This document shows, piece after piece, positions 11,789-20,419 of a stretch of DNA of 64,000 nt (its first letter is position 1; the number at the start of each line of letters is the position of its first letter). This stretch comes from Gracilariopsis chorda (Eukaryota > Rhodophyta > Florideophyceae > Gracilariales > Gracilariaceae). Below the pieces are notes generated by a model. That model made no database searches, was not told the DNA's origin, and saw only the letters and a program-made list of their open reading frames with translations. The position numbers were made by a program, and so were the translations under genes. Location: the NCBI GenBank assembly GCA_003194525.1, contig NBIV01000047.1, positions 62,001 through 126,000 of the forward strand. The letters run 5' to 3'.

Positions 11789-12004
11789 TGTGAAAGGTTT
11801 GAAGGGTGAAGGGATGTCTCTCCGGCCGGTGGTGCTCAGGTCAGCGCCGCCGGCCGCTCTTTATAGTCCAACAATTCGAATTAAAATGTACCTAATTAGG
11901 AGAGGTCTGCATTTGTAATCAAGAGAGTTGGACAAGATTACAAATGCAACTGTTACTGGATTACAACAGACGATAGTGCAACCGTACAATTGCGTGTTCT
12001 CACA
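11789..12004 (-). repeat. Copia 5' LTR
   Basis: 216 bp, homologous to 5775-5990 with about 17 differences, and bounded by TG...CA in both orientations. It abuts the right copy of the ATATT duplication. Confidence 0.88.
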
Positions 12005-12009
12005 ATATT
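12005..12009. repeat. Copia target-site duplication, right copy
   Basis: ATATT, identical to 5770-5774. Confidence 0.8.
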
Positions 12010-12043
12010 ATGCTGATATTCCGAATCTAATTTCTCTTTACAG

Positions 12044-12377
12044 TTTTGATTACCTCATGAGTACTCGAATTCTTCACAGAGTCACACCAGACAGCTTCCT
12101 TCAATCCAACGTTCCATATAAGCATTCTTGTTCGTTTCATGCATCGAATCATAATAGAAATGCACCAGCAGACGAACATACCGGCGTCGTTCGATCTGAT
12201 GGCAGTGCTATCGTTCATTCAGAAGGTGGTGACATGCGTGTTCATAGTTTGCTCCTGCCAAACTCTATGATGATTCCGACTGCTGTGATAAAGAGAAGAA
12301 TGAAGGAATCCGATAGGTTAGGAGTTCCTACCGGTACCACAATTTCCGCCTGCGCTGTATTCAATCTCTTGTTTTAG
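12044..12377 (+). CDS. Putative internal exon of the copia-interrupted gene
   Basis: The open frame follows a good 3' splice site (TTTCTCTTTACAG) and runs about 110 codons to TAG at 12375. No family is recognised. Sequence includes a His-rich stretch (CSFHASNHNRNAPADEHTG). The TAG sits in TTGTTTTAGCAG, itself acceptor-like, so the true exon may end earlier at an unrecognised donor. It joins in phase to the open frame upstream of 5726 once the copia element and intron are removed. Coding status rests on splice-site logic, not on similarity. Confidence 0.3.
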
Positions 12378-12518
12378 CAGAAGATGGGTCGTGACACCGA
12401 TTCCATTGCGGAGGACTTTCCAGTACACATTACAATGGAGAATTGAATCAAAGACGAAATAAGATCATTCCCATATCACCGTCTGAACATCGAACGTGGA
12501 ACTAGTACGTAAAGCTCA

Positions 12519-13468
12519 ATGAAAAAGGAGTTTCCCTCTGAGATTATGCATCTGAAGCGAAATCTGAATGAAACCTATCCAGTCCTGGCAGCAGCACAAG
12601 GTGGTTGGGTGTCAAATGCGTTTCTGAAAGAGGCAATTCAGAGAGATAAGAAGGCGGCAGCGGAGGCAGTCAAGCAAATGAAGAAACAAGCAGCCAACGA
12701 GGCCTCAGGTTCTGCTGCGGTGGTCCAGAGCCAAGCTTCTCCTCATAGTGATCAGGTTCAGCACTCTCTCGTCCATCTCAGCAATTGTGTCGACCATAAC
12801 AAGAACCCCTGCCGTATCGATGGTCCTTCCCAAGTTCAAACAGATGCCTTGGAAGATAATTCCAGTGATAAGCTCCGCGAAAGTAGCGGCGTAAACATCT
12901 GTACTGCAGAAGGACCTGGTGTTTATATCAATAATGCCGTCAGCTCTGATGATCAAAATGAAATCGATGAAGAATATAAAAGTGATCAGAGCAGTGGAGA
13001 AGATCATAGAGATTCTGATGCTGCCAAAAATAAAGATAATGGAGCCACTGGGCACTTTGATGATGACGAGAGTGATGATGCGGAAATATCGTCTTCAGGA
13101 CTGAAACGCAAGAACCTTCTCCACAAGCACGTAACTGACAAGCTCTCGCGTAAACCCTTGAAGCACGTTGTGCGTCGCACTGAGAGAGAAGGGAACGGTT
13201 CCGATGATGAGTTCGAAACCGCTCAGCTGCTTATTCTTGCTTCTATTGATAAGAAACAGCCGAGAGTGCCAGTAAAGCTACGATCCATATCAAGTACCGA
13301 AGCAAGTAATGCGCAGAAGAAGATCTCTACTGGTATTCAAGGCTCAAGCTCTAGTATTCGGGCCAATCAGACTGTTGAAAGCCACAGTGCTTCTCCTGAA
13401 CCCCATCGGCAGCTTTCGAGCACGTCATGTGCCAAGCGTCGTACGGATTCATCCAGAAACAGTGCATG
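12519..13468 (+). CDS. Acidic, Ser-rich hypothetical protein (exon)
   Basis: An ATG-initiated frame of 317 residues, not recognised. The N-terminus is amphipathic and Lys/Ala-rich (residues about 40-65, possible coiled coil). Residues about 135-190 are strongly acidic (SSDDQNEIDEEYKSDQSSGE and similar), followed by basic KRK patches, a composition common in nuclear proteins. The last codon overlaps a consensus donor (GTAAGT at 13469). A pyrimidine-rich acceptor (CTTCTAATCTGCAG) ends at 13554; joining to the next AG (13556) keeps the frame open for about 30 residues, while the first AG gives an immediate TGA. It may be the downstream part of the gene interrupted by copia. Confidence 0.4.
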
Positions 13469-13556
13469 GTAAGTAAGACCTTTTTAATGACGTTTATTAC
13501 TTGTATCACTTTCTGACATTCATAATCTTCGAATATCTTACTTCTAATCTGCAGAG

Positions 13557-14381
13557 GCGCAGAACGCATAATTTGCATGTGACTTCTCTTGCAACCAGAG
13601 TCGAACAGAGTCCAGTCCATTACTTAGGCCTCATTTTCACAATTTGAAATTGGAATGCATATGAGATTTACGTCAGTATTGCATTTTTAAGTTCTAGAGT
13701 ATTGCTATGAAATAAAGACCATGTTATGGCCTCGTCGCATACTATAAGATATACGATTGGGGATTGTTTAACACATTGACCTAGTACATTTGGTTATCAC
13801 ATTGATCGTACTTAGGGCCTATTACGGTCCCAAGAGGCGATCTGAAAGGCCACGATAGGTACGCTTATGTTACATGATGGTTCCAATTCCACTCAAAGCT
13901 AGTCCACTGCTCGTACTTTTGTAGGCCACATTATGGATACGTCCAATGCCCAATCTTGCCCACATAAGGGAGAAGCTTGGCACTACTACATGGACAAGAT
14001 TAGGTCTGGATGAAACCAATGATTACGATGTCATTGATGTAACTTGGTACTTTACTTGTACTAGACATGAGAACTTTGTTCTACGTGGCAATCCGCAGCG
14101 GTCCATGTTGCAGGGCCATCAGTCGCCCTCCACATGGTCACCTATAGCATTCGGAACAGGGCCATTTCTTGACCCAGATTCTTGTCCTTTTTATGAACAT
14201 GACTCGGCCATAGTTTGAACATTGTTCGTTCGCTATTACAGGTGTTGTATTGGACATGTGTCGGCCAAGCATTGGACCTCCATTGGTCTATAAAATTGTT
14301 CATAGGGTTTCGTTTTGTGGTAAAATGCTTACATAGTTGCAAAGATTGTTTTGGTAACTACGCAACAAAACAGTTCTGGAC
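13557..14381. other. No gene recognised
   Basis: Possible 3' exon of the preceding gene up to about 13647, then sequence without recognisable coding or repeat structure. Confidence 0.3.
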
Positions 14382-14579
14382 GATGAACCCGAAATGTACC
14401 CAGTATCAATTTTTACAGACAGTTCGACTGCGTTGTCGATTTTTGCGATCCCCAAGATCTCCAAAACAGACAAGCATATTTCCTTTATGTTTTATCACGT
14501 CAAAGAACTGGTGGAGATCAATATTTTGGTGGTAAAATCAATTGAAACTGTAGTGCAAGCTGCTGAAGTGTTTTCCTAG
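14382..14579 (+). pseudogene. Orphan copia RNase H fragment
   Basis: Around residues EMYPVSIFTDSSTALSIF and ISFMFYHVKELVE this frame matches the end of the copia RNase H at 6300-6440 (MYPVCIYTDSSTANYIA, ISLKYHHDKDLV), in the opposite orientation. Only the last part of pol is present, without LTRs nearby, so it is a solitary remnant of a related family. Confidence 0.6.
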
Positions 14580-14580
14580 C

Positions 14581-15509
14581 CTGTTTCCTGCGAAGAGCTA
14601 AATTGATTATCGTTGCTTTGTGGATTGATGTCCTAAACTAAGTATTATTAGTACCAAATTGAAGTTCTTTCTGATTTGAGTGAAGTTTTTTTTAACTCTC
14701 TACCTTTATATCTCCTATATATCGGATTCCTTTTTGCAGACGGCTACATCGTTTTTCTTGCTGTTTTGCTTAACAACATTGGAAAGAGTGCTATACCTTT
14801 TCCCTAAGATACAGATTTTTCCTTAGAGTTTTCTACTGTATTGAGGTTTTTAACGCTATTCACAACGTCACTAAGATATAGTAGAGCGCAACACAATTCT
14901 AACTCAGTCGTTTGCGAGAGATAGTGTGAATCAACTGACTGTGGCCGCTCACTATAACGAGCCACAGGGTCCAAACACTAGAATGTTTGATTTAGATTAA
15001 TAAATAGACGGACCGTTCTCACTCTACCAAGGAGAAAAAGGCGGGCAGAGCGACAACCACTGCATCCGGGCGAATAGAATTGGGGCACTTTGTGATAGTT
15101 CATTACCCACCGGGGGAGGAGAATGTGCTATAAGGGAGACGCACTATCGATGCACAGCAAGACGTCATTGGGAGAAGGGTAAGGGTTAATAATCTGGTAA
15201 TATTTCGATTTTCTGATTGATAAAGTCATATGTGGAAAACGCGCATCATTTCATTAGAGGATTAACGCCGTAGAAAATCTCGTATAAAATCTCGTAGCCA
15301 CGACTTACACGAACGCTACGAGATTTTGCGGAACAAAACCTTGTGTTTGCACCTTACGCAAAATAACTTATGGTATAGTTCGTAGGATACGCATCATGCG
15401 GTTGTCCACAAACCACCCAGTTTGGAACATGAGCCAAGATTCCATTGCACTTTTGCATGATGGTCCGCCAAGAAGACTACTCAATTGGGCGTGCTCGTTC
15501 TCGTTTTTT
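14581..15509. other. Intergenic, with a 13-bp inverted repeat
   Basis: No gene recognised. A perfect 13-bp inverted repeat (AAAATCTCGTAGC at 15286-15298 and its complement at 15315-15327, 16-nt loop) is preceded by a partial direct copy of the left arm at about 15274. It could be the end of a small DNA transposon. Confidence 0.4.
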
Positions 15510-15730
15510 GTCTTGTGAAGACTTGTTTTCGCGGATGAAACATAACGACGTCATGGATAGCAAGGATAGCCACGCAGGTGGTATGACACGCCGTGTACGC
15601 AATTCGTCATGATCAGATCACTAATCCGAATTGGATCAACCGCAGTCACCGCCGCCGGCGCCGGGTGGCACAAGTATTTGAGATCGGTACCTGCCGGAGC
15701 GGCGCTGCTCCTGGGGTATGCCTCTCTCTT
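15510..15730 (+). repeat. DIRS element left direct repeat
   Basis: 221 bp, identical to 19599-19819. It contains the GC-rich block CCGCCGCCGGCGCCGGGTGG and ends in CTCTCTCTT; just beyond it, TTACAAGAGAG forms a short palindrome with the end of the repeat. Confidence 0.9.
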
Positions 15731-15839
15731 TTACAAGAGAGTCCCCAGTACATCCTGGTGGTAGGCGACTTTCTAGTACGGCCAAAAGAAGTAGGCCAAG
15801 CGCGAACGCTATCGCGCCCACGTTTGGAACTAAACAAAC

Positions 15840-16523
15840 ATGACGTCCGTGTCTGGTTTTTCTTCTAGCTGGAAGAAAATGGAAGAAATGCTGGCAAAAG
15901 CCAAGCTTGTGGCTAAGGGGAAGACGCTCGAGGAAGCTGAGAATGACTCTGATTGGCTCATGGCTTACGGGGCAGTTGCAAGGCGCTGCAGGGACGACCG
16001 AGAACTCCGCCTTACTAGATGGCCATATGAGCAGGGATACTCGGTTTCTGCTTTCACAGGTGGATTCTTTGAACACCGTGAGTGGCCTCCCCGTAAGCAG
16101 CTCGAGAAACATTCAAGCATGCGAGCTGTCTACGAATATGAAGCCAACTACATCAATTCGTCTGGCTACTGGATGTCGTTTCACCAGGCTGCCATTTGCT
16201 TCCGACAGGAGGCTATCGAGGACAAGGACGAAGAAAAGGCTTTCCGATTCGATGTATGGTCCCTAATGGCAGTTCGATATGGGCTCCGGGTTGTAGGCCT
16301 GCGGACAGAGTTCTACAGGATGGCAGCTCGGGATCCGGTACATGCTAAGCTGGTGATGCCGACATTGGAACAACGGGGCGAAGTTCCGGCGGCAGATGAT
16401 CTGGATGAGTCCCTCGAAAAGTTGGACAATCTCATGGCAACTCAGCTCATGAAAGCGGTGGCCACCCTCAGTGCGAGCAACGCAACGAAGCGTGCCGGGA
16501 AGAGTGCCACCGGCGAGAAGTGA
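15840..16523 (+). CDS. DIRS gag-like ORF1
   Basis: ATG at 15840 opens a 227-residue frame, 110 bp after the left repeat. The protein is predominantly helical-looking and charged with no zinc knuckle (residues 10-60 and 130-200 rich in E, K, R, A), matching the position and size of DIRS ORF1/gag. It ends in TGA at 16521-16523, overlapping the RT frame in the -1 register. Assigned mainly by position; sequence similarity to known gag was not tested. Confidence 0.65.
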   Translation: MTSVSGFSSSWKKMEEMLAKAKLVAKGKTLEEAENDSDWLMAYGAVARRCRDDRELRLTRWPYEQGYSVSAFTGGFFEHREWPPRKQLEKHSSMRAVYEYEANYINSSGYWMSFHQAAICFRQEAIEDKDEEKAFRFDVWSLMAVRYGLRVVGLRTEFYRMAARDPVHAKLVMPTLEQRGEVPAADDLDESLEKLDNLMATQLMKAVATLSASNATKRAGKSATGEK

Positions 16524-18481
16524 TAGCAATCGTCCAGAGGCGCCCTTTTTGGCTCGGAACTCAACGACGAGTCCAAGCATGGCGCCAGAAGGGTGGTTCG
16601 GAATTTCTATGCCGTGCCATTCAGTTCGGAATATACGAGAAGCCCTCGGTTCCCTTCACAGGAACGGGGGTAGAGCTGGGGGATATTCCGCAAACGGACG
16701 AGGATCACTTGTTTGCGAAAGCAGACCTGGAAGAGGGATGCCGAAGCGGCATCTACCACGAGATATCTCCAGTAGAAGCACAGCGGTCGAGATCACGAGG
16801 AGCAGTGATATCATCAGCCTTTGTGATATGGCAGGATGGTGTCGAAGGAAGGAAGGGAAGGTTTGTCGTCAACCTGAGCGTTCAGTCGAAGCATTGGAAG
16901 AAAGGGACAGTTCGGATGGAGTCTCTCTCGCAATTTGCGATGGAGATTCAGACGCGGGACCATTTCTTGTCGATGGACATACAGAAGGGCTACCGGCACT
17001 TTCGAATCCATCCACTGATGCGAGAATTGTTCATTTTCCGGTATGGAGGCCGGTATTACCAATGTGTCGCACTCCCCTTTGGGTGGGGTCGATCGCCGCT
17101 ATGGTTCACTCAGTTGATGGTCCCGTTTCTAACGGAGTTGCGCAGTTTGGGGTACAGAGTGCTGGCCTATCTGGACGATTTTCTCATCGTTCCGTCTCCT
17201 TTCGGGGTGGTCGCCCAAGAACGCCATTGCATCGCGGCAAGGCGCGCTATCGATCGACTAATGATGCAGCTTGGGCTGAGACGGCATCCAACCAAAGGGG
17301 AATGGGTAGGTTCTACTTCGATCGAGCACCTTGGAGTTCACATAGACAGTGTGCAGATGAAGTTCTTCGTCGCCCCGCGGAAGGCTGCGAAAGTGCGGCA
17401 ATTGGCAGCTCAGCTTTTGACAAGCGTCCGCCATGGGAAGCGGTGGGTCTCAAGAAGGCAGCTGACACACTTCTGCGGTTTGTGCGTTTCGCTCACCTTG
17501 GCGATGCCATGGGCAAGGTTTTACACGCGTGCCTTATATTGGGACATGTCGTCCGGGCGTCGCCTCGACCATCGGAGCCGTGTCCGTCTCAGCCATCAGA
17601 GCGTTCGCGATTTACTTTCATGGAAACGCCTGTCCCGCCAAGAGCTGCTCGGGAGATCTATGCACCCATTTGTCCCGACCGCTTCGGTGCATTCGGACGC
17701 GGCGGATGTCGGCTTTGGAGGCACGTTGAACACGAAAGAGTTGACGGCAGGGATCGATGGACAGTTGCAAGATCAGGGCATTTGGAGCTGGGAAGATCGC
17801 GCAGAGAGCATATCTTTCAGAGAGTTAAAAGCCATACGGAAGCTGCTGACAGGGTCTATCGGGTCGGAACTCGCCAACCAGGGCCGCAAGCATTTGTTGC
17901 TCCATGTCGACAATATGGCCGTCGTTCATATTACCAACGCCATGGTGTCAGCGAGTCGCCCCATGATGCGCGAACTCCGTCGTCTGAAGTGTGTCCTCGA
18001 TCGACTGGGTTTCCAGATACGCTCGGAATGGATTCCCTCCGTGGCCAATCGCTTTGCGGACGCGCTGTCGCGACGATTCCCACGCGGCGACTTCCAGATC
18101 AGACGGCAGCTGCGGCATTCCGTGCAGGCTGGAATGAAGGCTCCCATCGACTTTTTTCCCTTCCGGCCAACCGGGGAGCATCCGTCATATCTCCAGCGAC
18201 AAGCCTATCAGGAGCTGGCAACGCCGTGGTCAGACCAAGTACGGCTCCTTTGCCCGCCGGTGCAACTCATCGCGGCCACATTGCACAAGTTGCGGTCGAC
18301 ACGCGCCCCCGCGATGCTTCTGATCCCGGACTGGCCCCGTCAGCCCTGGCACTCGGCGGCCTTAGGTCTGGCCCAGGCAGTGAAGCGGCTGGAGGGGCCT
18401 CCTCAGGCAATATGGGAAGGGCATCGGAAGTTGAACCCACGGTGGCGCCTGTTGATGCTGGAAATCAATCTGGACGCATAA
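16520..18481 (+). CDS. DIRS reverse transcriptase / RNase H
   Basis: The frame starts with GTG overlapping the gag stop and has no early ATG, so it is likely expressed by -1 frameshift, reinitiation or as a fusion (the RT frame is open well upstream into gag). RT motifs in order: DHFLSMDIQKGYRHFRIH, then YYQCVALPFGWGRSPLWFTQ, then the catalytic YLDDFLIV (about 17165-17190), then the HPTKGEW and LGV.I region. RNase H follows with SDAADVGFGG, VDNMAVVHITN and FADALSRRF. These are the standard DIRS-group signatures. About 653 residues, no internal stop. It ends with TAA at 18479, overlapping the YR frame. Confidence 0.92.
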   Translation: MIAIVQRRPFWLGTQRRVQAWRQKGGSEFLCRAIQFGIYEKPSVPFTGTGVELGDIPQTDEDHLFAKADLEEGCRSGIYHEISPVEAQRSRSRGAVISSAFVIWQDGVEGRKGRFVVNLSVQSKHWKKGTVRMESLSQFAMEIQTRDHFLSMDIQKGYRHFRIHPLMRELFIFRYGGRYYQCVALPFGWGRSPLWFTQLMVPFLTELRSLGYRVLAYLDDFLIVPSPFGVVAQERHCIAARRAIDRLMMQLGLRRHPTKGEWVGSTSIEHLGVHIDSVQMKFFVAPRKAAKVRQLAAQLLTSVRHGKRWVSRRQLTHFCGLCVSLTLAMPWARFYTRALYWDMSSGRRLDHRSRVRLSHQSVRDLLSWKRLSRQELLGRSMHPFVPTASVHSDAADVGFGGTLNTKELTAGIDGQLQDQGIWSWEDRAESISFRELKAIRKLLTGSIGSELANQGRKHLLLHVDNMAVVHITNAMVSASRPMMRELRRLKCVLDRLGFQIRSEWIPSVANRFADALSRRFPRGDFQIRRQLRHSVQAGMKAPIDFFPFRPTGEHPSYLQRQAYQELATPWSDQVRLLCPPVQLIAATLHKLRSTRAPAMLLIPDWPRQPWHSAALGLAQAVKRLEGPPQAIWEGHRKLNPRWRLLMLEINLDA

Positions 18482-18549
18482 GTACGCGCGCATCCCGCCG
18501 TCTGCAGTCAGCAACCACAGCCACCGGAGGCCATACTGCTGCAACCGCC

Positions 18550-19530
18550 ATGACAGCACGCCTCCTGGAGCAGTACGCCTGGAGTGATCGCACAGGCAGG
18601 TCGCGCCACTCTCAGTGGCGAGCCTGGCTTGCCTTCTGCGAAACCGATAACCGACCCATCCTCCCAGTCACGGAGGCGCACTTCCTCTCCTTCGTTGGAT
18701 GGCTTGGGGTGGAACGCGAAGCCGGCCATCGTTCTGTGGGCAGCGCCTCCATCCCACAGTACCTGAGTGCTGTTCGCCAGATGCAGCTTATACTTACTGG
18801 TATTCCAGTTCCCCCATACCCGATGATGGTCCACGTGTTACGTGGCTATCGCCGATGGGAAGAGCAGAATTTCCCGCAGCAGGTCGTCCGCTGTGGCGTA
18901 CCGGCTTCGCTCCTGCAGCGCATCTGCCATCTGGGACTCACGACCAATACGCAGTCCCTCCTCCGTGACTCGGCCATGTGCGTCCTGAGTTACATCATGA
19001 ACGGTTTGCGTGAGAGCTCCGTCGCTTCTCTCCGCACCGCTTTGACTGAGATTTCATCGGACTCGGTCACCGTTCGGTTGTCTGTCGTTAAAGGACGCGC
19101 AGCGAGCACTGTTCCACTGGCACAGTACCACAGACTGCAGTGTCTTTCTTCGCCGCTAGATGTCCTTCTGCGCTGGTCTCAGTCTCGTGGCACGCATGAT
19201 CGCTTCTTTGCGCTTCGGGGTGAAAGCGCCAACTGGCGATCTGGACACTTAACGCACGCATTGAAAAATTGTTTGCGCGCCCTGCAGCTCGGTGCCCCAA
19301 CGGAAGGCAAGTTCACATCGCATTCTTTGCGTATCGGAGCACACACAGAGCAAGTGCTCCTTGGGATACCGTTGGAGGTCAGGCTCAGTCGCTTTGGGTG
19401 GGGGCCGCGGAGTGGGGATATGGCCAACACTTATTTTGACCGCACTATTCAGTCGAGTGCTGCGTCGTACTGGGTGTTTGGGCCTACCGCGTCTCGTGTG
19501 ACGCTGCCCGCTTCAACCCCGCTTTGGTAA
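18550..19530 (+). CDS. DIRS tyrosine recombinase
   Basis: From ATG 18550 (earlier ATGs exist in this frame) the protein has an N-terminal SAM-like core-binding region (SRHSQWRAWLAFCETDN, SIPQYLSAVRQMQ). The catalytic domain carries Arg in NGLRESSVASLR, HxxR in TSHSLRIGAHTE, Trp in FGWGPRSGD and the nucleophile Tyr in ANTYFDRT. All catalytic residues of the family are present. The frame is open far upstream, from 16471, across the entire RT/RNase H gene. It inserts the circular DNA intermediate by recombination, replacing the integrase used by LTR elements. Confidence 0.9.
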   Translation: MTARLLEQYAWSDRTGRSRHSQWRAWLAFCETDNRPILPVTEAHFLSFVGWLGVEREAGHRSVGSASIPQYLSAVRQMQLILTGIPVPPYPMMVHVLRGYRRWEEQNFPQQVVRCGVPASLLQRICHLGLTTNTQSLLRDSAMCVLSYIMNGLRESSVASLRTALTEISSDSVTVRLSVVKGRAASTVPLAQYHRLQCLSSPLDVLLRWSQSRGTHDRFFALRGESANWRSGHLTHALKNCLRALQLGAPTEGKFTSHSLRIGAHTEQVLLGIPLEVRLSRFGWGPRSGDMANTYFDRTIQSSAASYWVFGPTASRVTLPASTPLW

Positions 19531-19598
19531 GCGTGGCCGTCGATGTGCTTGGCGCATCGCGGAGGATCACTGTTGACACTGTACTTCCTTGGGGTTTC

Positions 19599-19819
19599 GT
19601 CTTGTGAAGACTTGTTTTCGCGGATGAAACATAACGACGTCATGGATAGCAAGGATAGCCACGCAGGTGGTATGACACGCCGTGTACGCAATTCGTCATG
19701 ATCAGATCACTAATCCGAATTGGATCAACCGCAGTCACCGCCGCCGGCGCCGGGTGGCACAAGTATTTGAGATCGGTACCTGCCGGAGCGGCGCTGCTCC
19801 TGGGGTATGCCTCTCTCTT
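19599..19819 (+). repeat. DIRS element right direct repeat
   Basis: 221 bp, identical to 15510-15730, starting 68 bp after the recombinase stop. Followed by CCCACCCACCCTCCC, which has no counterpart at the left end. Confidence 0.9.
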
Positions 19820-19925
19820 CCCACCCACCCTCCCTTCTTTGCAAGCCTCCTGCCTCTCTCTTTGAATGGTGCTTACAGAAACGCATGCCTTACAGTGGAT
19901 GCCGGAAGCTGGAAAAGAATAGGCG

Positions 19926-20007
19926 AGCCGGGCAAAACCGGGATTTGAACTCGAGAACGGGCGCGCGCGCCCGCCCTGCGCCCGGACTCCCCTTCCGCCA
20001 CCCGGCT
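19926..20007 (-). other. tRNA-like / Pol III-type sequence
   Basis: On the minus strand an 82-nt segment has 7 bp of perfect end pairing (AGCCGGG with CCCGGCT), a box-A-like TGGCGGAAGGGG, a box-B-like AGTTCAAATCCC and a TTTT run (19913-19916) about ten bases downstream. The length suits a class II (Leu/Ser) tRNA. But the anticodon region (GGGCGGGCGCGCGCGCCCG) lacks the invariant U33 and the T-stem does not pair. It is therefore a tRNA pseudogene, a tRNA-derived SINE head, or a tRNA with unusual processing, not a confident functional tRNA. Confidence 0.4.
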
Positions 20008-20419
20008 ATGCCACATCCAACAGCGAAAGGCTCCTCGTCGGCAACAATGCATTTGTAAGGATGATTTATGGTACCGTCTCAGGACCAGCCTCCGGCCACA
20101 CTACATTTAGTTCCACTACCATAGACTACAAAGCAACAAGCGTAGCTGGGGTGGCTATTCTGGTAGTATAATAATAATAATAAAAGAAAGTCATTGTTTC
20201 ACGGCGCAAAACGCTGTTCCAATTAGCTCTTAATTCTGAAGCCGAACCATTGTTGATGCTAGCACTTTGGCGTCGAGTGCAAGTTGCAAAATATAATCAT
20301 CAAACCTTGAACTTCGACGCTGCCGCATTCCAAATCACAATTTCAACCTTAACATCTTCTCTGACGAACAGTGTCTACATGACTACAGATTTTGCCGTAA
20401 CGATATTGGTAGAATTTCT
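20008..20419. other. Spacer, no gene recognised
   Basis: Contains an ATAATAATAATAATAA microsatellite near 20168 and possibly the N-terminal helix-turn-helix region of the following transposase (20250-20420). No terminal inverted repeat was identified. Confidence 0.3.

Larger units (their letters stand above)
5775..12004 (-). mobile_element. Ty1/copia retrotransposon with LTRs, inactivated
   Basis: This is a complete insertion: 216-bp LTRs at both ends, a 5-bp duplication (ATATT) outside them, and gag-protease-integrase-RT-RNase H in copia order on the minus strand. The two LTRs differ at roughly 17 positions (about 8 percent), so the insertion is old. Pol carries at least two in-frame stops and frameshifts, and gag is split by a secondary insertion (9976-10797). 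The sequence just inside the 5' LTR does not begin with TGG, so a standard tRNA 3'-end primer site was not identified. A short purine run (GCGAGGGA on the minus strand) precedes the 3' LTR and may be the polypurine tract. Confidence 0.9.
5726..12043 (+). other. Putative host intron split by the copia insertion
   Basis: A donor-like GTATGT begins at 5726 and an acceptor (CTAAT branch-like sequence, pyrimidine tract, TTTACAG) ends at 12043. Removing the copia element and one copy of its ATATT target duplication leaves an 83-bp intron (5726-5774 joined to 12010-12043). That is close to the 86-bp candidate intron at 13469-13554. The frame ending ...TCGCGATATCA joins in phase to the frame opening TTTTGATTACCTC. 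The intron geometry is seen in sequence; transcription is inferred. Confidence 0.35.
15510..19819 (+). mobile_element. DIRS-type tyrosine-recombinase retrotransposon, apparently intact
   Basis: The element carries three overlapping frames in the order gag-like, RT/RNase H, tyrosine recombinase, flanked by identical 221-bp direct repeats. No integrase or aspartic protease is present, and no target duplication is seen, as expected for YR-mediated insertion. Identity of the repeats over 221 bp and the absence of stops point to a recent insertion. Known DIRS, PAT and Ngaro elements have inverted or split direct repeats; here no second copy of the sequence preceding the right repeat is found after it, so the repeats look like plain LTR-like direct repeats or a truncated split arrangement. 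Confidence 0.88.

Noticed and set aside
15593-15868. Frames inside the 221-bp DIRS repeats (also at 19682-19948)
   Set aside because: They are copies of the repeat and run into unrelated sequence; no independent coding evidence.
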